A stretch of DNA of 5,949 nt from an uncultured Bacillota bacterium (GTDB taxonomy: Bacteria; Bacillota; Sulfobacillia; UBA995; UBA9673): NCBI GenBank assembly GCA_937863905.1, contig CALMHV010000329.1, forward strand, positions 1 to 5,949, read 5' to 3'. Every line of letters starts with the position of its first letter. The stretch's first letter is position 1. This document shows positions 1 through 5,102 of the stretch, piece after piece. The translations under genes were made by a program, and so were the position numbers. The notes below the pieces were generated by a model. It worked only from the letters and a program-made list of their open reading frames with translations. It was not told where the DNA came from and did no database searches.

Positions 1-297
1 CCGGACGGCGAGGAGGTCCTCGTCGTGGGCTTCGGCCCGGGGCGGAAGATCGTCCGCGAGGCCGTGCTCTCCCTCCTGGAGTTGAAGGACGTGCCCCCGA
101 ACGACTACCTTCTGGTGGACGCTCTGGACGGGGCGAACTGGGTGGTCAGGATCGGCGGGATGCTCTCGCGGCGGCTGGGTCTGGTGTCTATCGGGCGCCC
201 TCTGGCGGCCCTGGGCATCCGCCTGATGTTCCGGCGCCTGGTCCGATTGGTCGAGAAGACGCAGGCGGAGGTCCGGCGCAGGCAGGAGATTCCTTGA
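1..297 (+). CDS. DUF3189-like conserved protein, 3' end only
   Basis: The reading frame is open from the first base and ends at TGA 295-297, so the gene is cut by the left edge. The GTG at 25 is an internal codon and not a convincing start. About 98 residues are visible. The stretch MLSRRLGLVSIGRP, preceded by RIGG and LLVDALDGANW, resembles from memory the C-terminal half of the DUF3189 family: an 'LLVDT...N...RIGGFLSRRLGLVSIGRP' block followed by an amphipathic helix. The function of that family is unknown to me. It tends to occur in endospore-forming Bacillota and, as I recall, near DUF512, YIEGIA and spoIVA genes, which fits this context. No membrane segment or catalytic motif is visible in this part. 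The gene lies 65 nt upstream of the DUF512 gene on the same strand and is probably co-transcribed with it. The coding call is firm; the family assignment is moderate. Confidence 0.65.
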   Translation, partial: PDGEEVLVVGFGPGRKIVREAVLSLLELKDVPPNDYLLVDALDGANWVVRIGGMLSRRLGLVSIGRPLAALGIRLMFRRLVRLVEKTQAEVRRRQEIP

Positions 298-344
298 CGG
301 ACGCTCCGCGGGCTGCGTAAGATTGTGGACAGGTTCGAAGCGGC

Positions 345-354
345 AGGGAGGGGG
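345..354 (+). promoter_or_regulatory. Ribosome binding site supporting a CTG start
   Basis: The purine run AGGGAGGGGG contains GGAGG (347-351), complementary to the 3' end of 16S rRNA. It ends 8 nt before CTG 363; from GGAGG itself the spacer is 11 nt, slightly long but usable. No comparable site precedes GTG 426. This is the main reason for placing the DUF512 start at 363. Confidence 0.5.
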
Positions 355-362
355 AACTCGGT

Positions 363-1793
363 CTGGACCCGGAGACGGCTAGCCTTGCCGGCCAGAGCCC
401 TGGCCCCGGCGCGGTCATCGCCGGAGTGCGCGCCGGCTCCATCGCCTCCGAACTCGGGCTCGCGCCGGGGGACCGCCTCTACGAGATAGGGGGCACTCGG
501 CCCCGCGACTACATCGACTACCGCTTTCTGGCGGCCGAGCCCGTCCTCGAAGTCCGGATCCTTCGGCCCGACGGCGAGGACGTCGTCTTCGAGATCGAGA
601 AGGACCCCGACGAGGACCTTGGCCTGGAGTTCACCGAGGACATCTTCGGCGGAGCCGGTCCCAAGCGATGCGCGAACCGGTGCCTGTTCTGCTTCGTGGA
701 CCGCCTGCCGCCGGGTCTCCGGCCCGCCCTGTACCTCAAGGACGACGACTTTCGCCTCTCCTTCCTCCACGGCAACTTCATCACCCTCACGAACTTGACC
801 GGCGCCGACCACGCCCGCATCGTCGCCCAGCGCCTGAGCCCGCTCTACGTATCGGTGCACGCGACCGAACCGGAGTTGCGCTCCGCCCTGATGGGCACCC
901 CGACCGCCGGCAAGGTCGTGTCCCAGATGAAGAAGCTCATCCGGGCCGGCGTGACGCTCCACGCCCAAGTCGTCGTGTGCCCGGGGCTCAACGACGGCGA
1001 ACATCTGCAGCACACCCTGGGCGATTTGGCCGCCTTAGCCCCCGGTGTGGCCTCGGTCGGCGTCGTCCCGGTCGGGCTGACCAAATTCGGCCCGGCCACG
1101 ACCCCGGTGCGGCCTCTCACGGCGGAAGAGAGCGAAAGGCTACTGGCGACGTCCCTGCAATGGCACACTCGGCTGGGCGGCTTCGTCTACCCGGCCGACG
1201 AACTCTTCCTCGCCCAAGGCCGGCCCGTCCCGGAACGCTCGTTCTACGGAGACTTCCCGCAGCTTCAGAACGGCATCGGCCTGGCCAGGGTGTTCCTCGA
1301 CGACCTCGGGCGCACGCGGCGGCGGCTGAACCGGCGTGGGCCGGGGCTCCGAGGAGGCCCGAGAGGCCGGGGCGAGGCCTTCCCCGAATTCCTGGTCGTC
1401 ACGTCCGGCCTGGCCGCCGGGCTCGTCGAGCAGGCGGTGAAGGTCGCCGGGGAGGGGTTAGGGCGCAGCGGCCGGGTCCTGGTGGTTGCCAACGGCTTCT
1501 TCGGCCCCACGGTCACCGTGGCGGGGCTCCTGAGCGGTGAGGACATCGCCCGGGCCGTGGAGCGTTTCGGGGCTCCGACCCGCGACGGCGCCACGCCCGG
1601 ACCCGTCCTCGTCCCGTCGGTGGCCCTCCGGGCCGGTTCGGACGAGTTTCTGGATGGCCTGACCCTGGGCGACCTTGGTCGGCGGACGGGACGGGTCTTC
1701 CGTGCGTCCGGGTGGCTCCCGAGCCAGATGGCCGAGACTCTCGAAGCCTGGGCCGCGGAAGAGCCGGCGGTAGGAAAGGTGGACCACCCGTGA
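363..1793 (+). CDS. PDZ / radical SAM / DUF512 family protein
   Basis: Probable Fe-S oxidoreductase of the DUF512 family (related to TIGR03279), reaction unknown. From CTG 363 it is 476 aa. Residues about 17-70 look PDZ-like (GAVIAGVRAGSIASELGLAP, then GDRLYEIGG). A radical SAM-type cluster motif C-x3-C-x2-C is visible as CANRCLFC, with C103, C107 and C110. The family signatures KDDDFRLSF (126-134) and HGNFITLTNL (136-145) follow. The C-terminal DUF512 part shows FPQLQNG (298-304), NGFFGPTVTVAGLL (377-390) and VPSVALRAGSDEFLD (417-431). No signal peptide or membrane segment is seen, so it should be cytoplasmic. The frame is closed upstream by TAA 318-320, and no ATG, GTG or TTG precedes GTG 426. 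Starting at 426 would remove the first PDZ strand and has no good ribosome binding site, so CTG 363 is preferred. The stop overlaps the der start. Family call is firm, start is uncertain. Confidence 0.9.
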   Translation: MDPETASLAGQSPGPGAVIAGVRAGSIASELGLAPGDRLYEIGGTRPRDYIDYRFLAAEPVLEVRILRPDGEDVVFEIEKDPDEDLGLEFTEDIFGGAGPKRCANRCLFCFVDRLPPGLRPALYLKDDDFRLSFLHGNFITLTNLTGADHARIVAQRLSPLYVSVHATEPELRSALMGTPTAGKVVSQMKKLIRAGVTLHAQVVVCPGLNDGEHLQHTLGDLAALAPGVASVGVVPVGLTKFGPATTPVRPLTAEESERLLATSLQWHTRLGGFVYPADELFLAQGRPVPERSFYGDFPQLQNGIGLARVFLDDLGRTRRRLNRRGPGLRGGPRGRGEAFPEFLVVTSGLAAGLVEQAVKVAGEGLGRSGRVLVVANGFFGPTVTVAGLLSGEDIARAVERFGAPTRDGATPGPVLVPSVALRAGSDEFLDGLTLGDLGRRTGRVFRASGWLPSQMAETLEAWAAEEPAVGKVDHP

Positions 1794-3253
1794 ACCTGCC
1801 CCTGGTCGCCATAGTCGGACGCCCGAACGTCGGCAAGTCGACTCTCTTCAACCGGCTTCTCCGGCAAAGGAAGGCCATTGTCGAGAGCGAGCCGGGGGTG
1901 ACGCGCGACCGGCTGTACGCCCGGGCGGAGTGGACCGGTCATCGCTTCACAATCGTGGACACGGGTGGCCTCGATTGGGACGCCGAGACCCGCATCATCG
2001 CCCTCACGACCCAACAGGCCGAAACGGCCATCGCTGAGGCCGACGTCATCGTCTTTGTCGTCGACGGCACTATCGGAGTCACCCCCGCCGACGAAGCCGT
2101 CGCCGAGGTGCTCCGCCGGAGCCGCAAGCCGCTCCTCGTGGCGGTCAACAAGACCGACGACCCTTCCCGGACCGCCCAGACAGCCGAATTCTTCCGCCTC
2201 GGGCTGGAGGCCGAGATCCTCCCGGTCTCCGCCTATCACGGCACCGGCACGGGAGACCTTCTGGACGCCATCGTGGACCGGCTCCCGGTGGCGGCGGAGG
2301 CCCTCGGAGAGGCTGAAACTGGGACGGCCACAGGAACTGAGGCGGAGATCCCCGGAGGAGCTGGAGCCGAGATCCCCGGAGGAGCTGAAGCGGAGATCGC
2401 CGGAGAGGCCGAGACCTCCCCGGGCCCGCCCATCCGCGTGGCCGTGGTCGGCCGCCCGAATGTCGGGAAGTCGTCTCTGGTCAACGCCTTCTTAGGCGAG
2501 GAGCGGGTCATCGTGGCCGACGAGCCCGGGACGACCCGTGACGCCATCGACGTGCCCTTCACCCGCGACGGGGTCGGCTACGTCCTTATCGACACCGCCG
2601 GCCTCCGCAAGAAGGCCAAGGTCAAGGGAAGCGTCGAGCGGTACAGCATCTTGCGGACCCTGCGAGCCGTGGACCGCTGCGATGTCGTCCTCCTTCTCGT
2701 GGACGCTACGCAGCCTTTGACCGAACAGGACAAACGCGTGGCCGGGTACGCCACGGAGGCCGGGCGGGCGATGGTCCTGGTCGTAAACAAATGGGACATC
2801 GTCGAGAAGGACGACAAGACCTACCTCGCCTACGAGGGTCACCTGCGGCGCGGGCTCCACTACGCCGATTGGGCGCCGATCGTCTTTACCTCGGCCAAGA
2901 CCGGGAAGAACCTTGTCCGCGTCCTCGAGGCCGTGGTCTCCGTCGCGGCGAACCACCGTAAGCGCGTCTCGACTCCCGAGGTGAACCGGGTCTTCCGGGA
3001 CGCCGTCGGGATGAACCCGCCCCCGGCCGAAGGACGTCGGCGCGTCCGAATCGGCTACGTGACCCAGGCCTCCGCGGCCCCGCCGACCTTCGTCTTCTTC
3101 GTCAATACCCCGGAACGCGTCTCCGACAGCTACAAGCGGTATCTCGAGGGTAAGGCCAGGGAGGCGTGGGGCTTCGAAGGCACGCCCCTCCGGCTTTCCT
3201 TCCGGGCCAAGTCCGCCGGTGGCTGGCGGCGGAAGGGAGGCCCTCCCGCCTAG
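1790..3253 (+). CDS. der: Ribosome-assembly GTPase Der (EngA)
   Basis: Essential tandem-domain GTPase that acts in maturation of the 50S ribosomal subunit. 487 aa from GTG 1790, longer than the usual roughly 440. G domain 1 has P-loop GRPNVGKS (10-17), DTGG (57-60) and NKTD (120-123). G domain 2 has a second GRPNVGKS (221-228), PGTTRD, DTAG (268-271), NKWD (333-336) and SAKTG. A KH-like C-terminal domain runs from about 398 to 479. The extra length lies mainly in the linker between the G domains, where residues 185-208 form an acidic Ala/Glu/Gly octad repeat. GTG 1790 is chosen because MNLPLVAIVGRPN is the normal Der N-terminus. It overlaps the DUF512 stop as GTGA, and AGGAAAGG at 1772-1779 serves as ribosome binding site. 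The frame is open further upstream, but that part overlaps DUF512 and is not Der-like. The overlap suggests translational coupling with DUF512. Confidence 0.97.
   Translation: MNLPLVAIVGRPNVGKSTLFNRLLRQRKAIVESEPGVTRDRLYARAEWTGHRFTIVDTGGLDWDAETRIIALTTQQAETAIAEADVIVFVVDGTIGVTPADEAVAEVLRRSRKPLLVAVNKTDDPSRTAQTAEFFRLGLEAEILPVSAYHGTGTGDLLDAIVDRLPVAAEALGEAETGTATGTEAEIPGGAGAEIPGGAEAEIAGEAETSPGPPIRVAVVGRPNVGKSSLVNAFLGEERVIVADEPGTTRDAIDVPFTRDGVGYVLIDTAGLRKKAKVKGSVERYSILRTLRAVDRCDVVLLLVDATQPLTEQDKRVAGYATEAGRAMVLVVNKWDIVEKDDKTYLAYEGHLRRGLHYADWAPIVFTSAKTGKNLVRVLEAVVSVAANHRKRVSTPEVNRVFRDAVGMNPPPAEGRRRVRIGYVTQASAAPPTFVFFVNTPERVSDSYKRYLEGKAREAWGFEGTPLRLSFRAKSAGGWRRKGGPPA
2342..2413 (+). repeat. 24-bp tandem repeat, three units, in the Der linker
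   Basis: Three consecutive 24-bp units at 2342-2365, 2366-2389 and 2390-2413 are in frame with der. Units 1 and 2 differ at two positions only; unit 3 is more diverged. Each encodes an octad close to AEIPGGAE. The repeat lies between the two G domains, where length variation can probably be tolerated, and it explains much of the protein's extra length. It looks like an internal duplication by slippage. Confidence 0.9.
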
Positions 3254-3284
3254 TCCGAGCCTGGTCCTCCGACCGTCCGCGGAC

Positions 3285-3306
3285 CTGGAAACCCCGGTTT
3301 TTCCAG
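3285..3306 (+). terminator. Inverted repeat after der, possible weak terminator
   Basis: CTGGAAA (3285-3291) and TTTCCAG (3300-3306) form a perfect 7-bp stem with an 8-nt loop, 31 nt after the der stop. A 10-bp palindrome, GTCCGCGGAC (3275-3284), lies immediately before it. No T tract follows on the + strand, so it is not a standard intrinsic terminator. It may be a partial terminator, an mRNA-stabilising hairpin or chance. Confidence 0.25.
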
Positions 3307-3313
3307 CCCCACC

Positions 3314-3342
3314 GGAATTTCCATAACCTGTCCTCATATATA
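3314..3342 (+). promoter_or_regulatory. Candidate sigma-E-type promoter for spoIVA
   Basis: An AT-rich patch stands out in the GC-rich surroundings. CATATATA (3335-3342) resembles the sigma-E -10 element (CATACAAT-like), and GGAATTT (3314-3320) could serve as -35 with a 14-nt spacer, within the 13-15 nt usual for this factor. spoIVA is a mother-cell, sigma-E-dependent gene in Bacillus subtilis, so a promoter is expected here. Matches to consensus are imperfect. A TTGACG at 3344-3349 has no properly spaced -10 element and is less likely. Confidence 0.4.
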
Positions 3343-3392
3343 TTTGACGGGCTCGCCTGGCTTCTGCGTCCTATCGCGGCCCGAAGGCCCCG

Positions 3393-3398
3393 AGGAGG
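3393..3398 (+). promoter_or_regulatory. spoIVA ribosome binding site
   Basis: A perfect AGGAGG lies 8 nt before GTG 3407. It fixes the spoIVA start at that GTG rather than at the in-frame upstream TTG 3344, whose extra 21 residues do not resemble the family. Confidence 0.85.
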
Positions 3399-3406
3399 GA
3401 GATCCG

Positions 3407-4885
3407 GTGGAGAAGTTCGACATCTTCAAGGATATCGCCGAGCGCACCGGTGGCGACATCTACATCGGGGTGGTGGGCCCGGTCCGAACGGGCAAGTCCA
3501 CCTTCATCCGCAAGTTCATGGAGATGCTGGTGCTGCCCAACATCACCGACCCCAACGAGCGGCAGCGGACTATCGATGAACTCCCCCAGGGCGGCATGGG
3601 CCGGACCATCATGACCACCGAGCCCAAGTTCATCCCGGACGAGGGCGTCCGCATCACCGTCAAGGACAGCCTGTCCCTGCGGGTGCGGATCGTCGACTGC
3701 GTCGGGTACACCGTGCCCGGGGCCGCCGGCTACGAGGACGAGCTGGGTCCGCGGCTGGTCAACACCCCCTGGTTCGAAGAGGCGATACCGTTCCAGGAGG
3801 CCGCCGAAATCGGCACCAAGAAGGTCATCTCCGAGCATTCCACCATCGGCATCGTCCTGACGTCCGATGGTAGCTTCCTGGACATCGCCCGGGACGACTT
3901 CGTCGACGCCGAAGAACGGGTGATCCGGGAACTCAAGGACATCGGCAAGCCCTTCGTGGTCATCCTCAACTCCTGCCATCCCGAGACCAAGGACACCCTG
4001 GGTCTGGCCGAGCGGCTCCAGGCCAAGTACGATGTGCCGGTCATCGCGGTGGACGTGACGGCGCTCACCGAGGCCCACGTGCTGGACATCATGGAGCAGG
4101 TCCTCTACGAGTTCCCGGTCCGGGAGGTCGTCGTCAACCTGCCCAAGTGGGTGGAGGAGCTTGAGGCCGGCCACTGGCTACGGAGGAAGTTCGAGGACAG
4201 CGTGGCCGAGACCGTCCAGAACATCCGCCGGCTGCGCGATGTGGACGGCGCCGTGAAGACCCTGGGCGAGTACGACTTCGTCGAGAAGGCCGTCCTCCAG
4301 AACATGGAGATGGGCACGGGCATCGCCACGGTCGAGATGCTCGCCGTCGAGAGCCTCTACTGGAAGACTCTCGAGGAGATCACCGGCCTGCCCATCGAGG
4401 GTAAGCACGACCTCATCAAGCGCATGAAGGACCTCGTCCACGCCAAGAACGAGTTCGACATCATCCGGGAAGCCATCGAGGACGTCCGGACCGTGGGTTA
4501 CGGCCTGGTCGCGCCGCGCCTGTCCGAGATGACCTTCGAGGACCCCGAACTCATCCGGCAGGGCGGGCGGTACGGAGTGCGCCTGCGGGCCAGCGCGCCG
4601 TCGCTCCACTTCATCCGGGCCGACATCGAAACCGAGGTCACCCCGATCATCGGCACCGAGCGGCAGTGCGAGGAACTGGTCAAGTACCTCCTGGAGAAGT
4701 TCGAGGACGACCCGAAGAAGATCTGGGAGTCGGACATCTTCGGCAAGTCGCTCCAAGACCTCGTCCGGGAGGGCATCGAGAACAAGCTCTACCGGATGCC
4801 CGAGAACGCCCAGACGAAGATTCAGGAGACCCTCACCCGCATCATTAACGAGGGTTCGGGCGGGCTCATCTGCATCCTGATCTAG
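3407..4885 (+). CDS. spoIVA: Stage IV sporulation protein A, coat morphogenetic ATPase
   Basis: SpoIVA is made in the mother cell, is recruited to the forespore surface (by SpoVM in B. subtilis) and polymerises with ATP hydrolysis into the basement layer on which the spore coat is built. From GTG 3407 the protein is 492 aa, the length of the B. subtilis protein. The N-terminus reads MEKFDIFKDIAERTGGDIYI. Walker A GPVRTGKS spans 24-31 with K30; the T70/T71 pair and D97 (IVDCVG) fall at the positions known for the family. At the place where a GTPase would carry NKxD the sequence reads LNSCHP (N188), consistent with an ATPase derived from TRAFAC GTPases. The middle domain and the hydrophobic tail GSGGLICILI are intact. 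No frameshift is seen. It lies 153 nt after der, has its own strong ribosome binding site and probably its own promoter, and is followed by a strong terminator. Confidence 0.98.
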   Translation: MEKFDIFKDIAERTGGDIYIGVVGPVRTGKSTFIRKFMEMLVLPNITDPNERQRTIDELPQGGMGRTIMTTEPKFIPDEGVRITVKDSLSLRVRIVDCVGYTVPGAAGYEDELGPRLVNTPWFEEAIPFQEAAEIGTKKVISEHSTIGIVLTSDGSFLDIARDDFVDAEERVIRELKDIGKPFVVILNSCHPETKDTLGLAERLQAKYDVPVIAVDVTALTEAHVLDIMEQVLYEFPVREVVVNLPKWVEELEAGHWLRRKFEDSVAETVQNIRRLRDVDGAVKTLGEYDFVEKAVLQNMEMGTGIATVEMLAVESLYWKTLEEITGLPIEGKHDLIKRMKDLVHAKNEFDIIREAIEDVRTVGYGLVAPRLSEMTFEDPELIRQGGRYGVRLRASAPSLHFIRADIETEVTPIIGTERQCEELVKYLLEKFEDDPKKIWESDIFGKSLQDLVREGIENKLYRMPENAQTKIQETLTRIINEGSGGLICILI

Positions 4886-4902
4886 GGAGACCCGGAGGGA
4901 AG

Positions 4903-4924
4903 CGAGCCGGGGCGGAAGGGCTCG
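4903..4924 (+). other. Weak hairpin between spoIVA and its terminator
   Basis: CGAGCC (4903-4908) and GGCTCG (4919-4924) can pair around a 10-nt loop, followed by AGTTTC. It is short, with only two T-rich positions after it. It may assist the stronger terminator downstream or be chance in GC-rich DNA. Confidence 0.2.
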
Positions 4925-4932
4925 AGTTTCAT

Positions 4933-4967
4933 GGCGGACGGCCCCCGAGGGCCGTCCGCCCTCTTTT
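4933..4967 (+). terminator. Intrinsic terminator after spoIVA
   Basis: A perfect 12-bp GC-rich stem, GGCGGACGGCCC (4933-4944) with GGGCCGTCCGCC (4949-4960), closes on a CCGA tetraloop and is followed by CTCTTTT. This is a textbook rho-independent terminator on the + strand, 47 nt after the spoIVA stop. It separates the spoIVA unit from the membrane-protein gene downstream. Confidence 0.93.
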
Positions 4968-5023
4968 CCGCGGCCCCCTTCGCTCGCTAGAAACAGGAAT
5001 CTCCGGTCGTACCGCCAACTGGA

Positions 5024-5045
5024 CAGGCAGAGGCCTCCCTGCCTG
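5024..5045 (+). other. Inverted repeat in the leader of the membrane-protein gene
   Basis: CAGGCAG (5024-5030) and CTGCCTG (5039-5045) form a 7-bp stem with an 8-nt loop that itself contains AGGCCT. It sits 57 nt before the proposed ATG. No T tract follows, so it is not an intrinsic terminator. It could be an operator-like site or a leader hairpin. No convincing promoter was seen between 4968 and 5102. Confidence 0.25.
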
Positions 5046-5102
5046 CTCGGGCATGGTCGCTGTCGTTCCTTGCGCCCGTGAGGCCCGCTGGAGAGAAGAG
5101 GG

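Noticed and set aside
105..1013. Long open frame on the - strand (302 codons)
   Set aside because: It is antisense to the DUF3189-like and DUF512 genes and has no recognisable motif. Long reverse frames are common opposite GC-rich genes.
1712..1789. Upstream extension of der
   Set aside because: The extra 26 codons lie inside DUF512 and do not resemble a Der N-terminus. GTG 1790 has a ribosome binding site and the standard start sequence.
1265..2239. Long open frame on the - strand (324 codons)
   Set aside because: It spans the DUF512-der junction on the opposite strand, is rich in Arg, Pro and Ser at its C-terminal end, and resembles no family. It is a shadow of the real genes.
3344..3375. 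Sigma-A-like promoter with TTGACG
   Set aside because: The best downstream -10 candidate (CCTATC, 3370-3375) is about 20 nt away and matches poorly.
3344..3406. Upstream TTG start for spoIVA
   Set aside because: The added 21 residues do not resemble the family, TTG 3344 lies in the AT-rich promoter-like patch, and GTG 3407 has a perfect AGGAGG and gives exactly 492 aa.
4886..5102. Possible small RNA or riboswitch between spoIVA and the membrane gene
   Set aside because: Apart from the terminator and short inverted repeats I see no conserved riboswitch core or tRNA-like fold.
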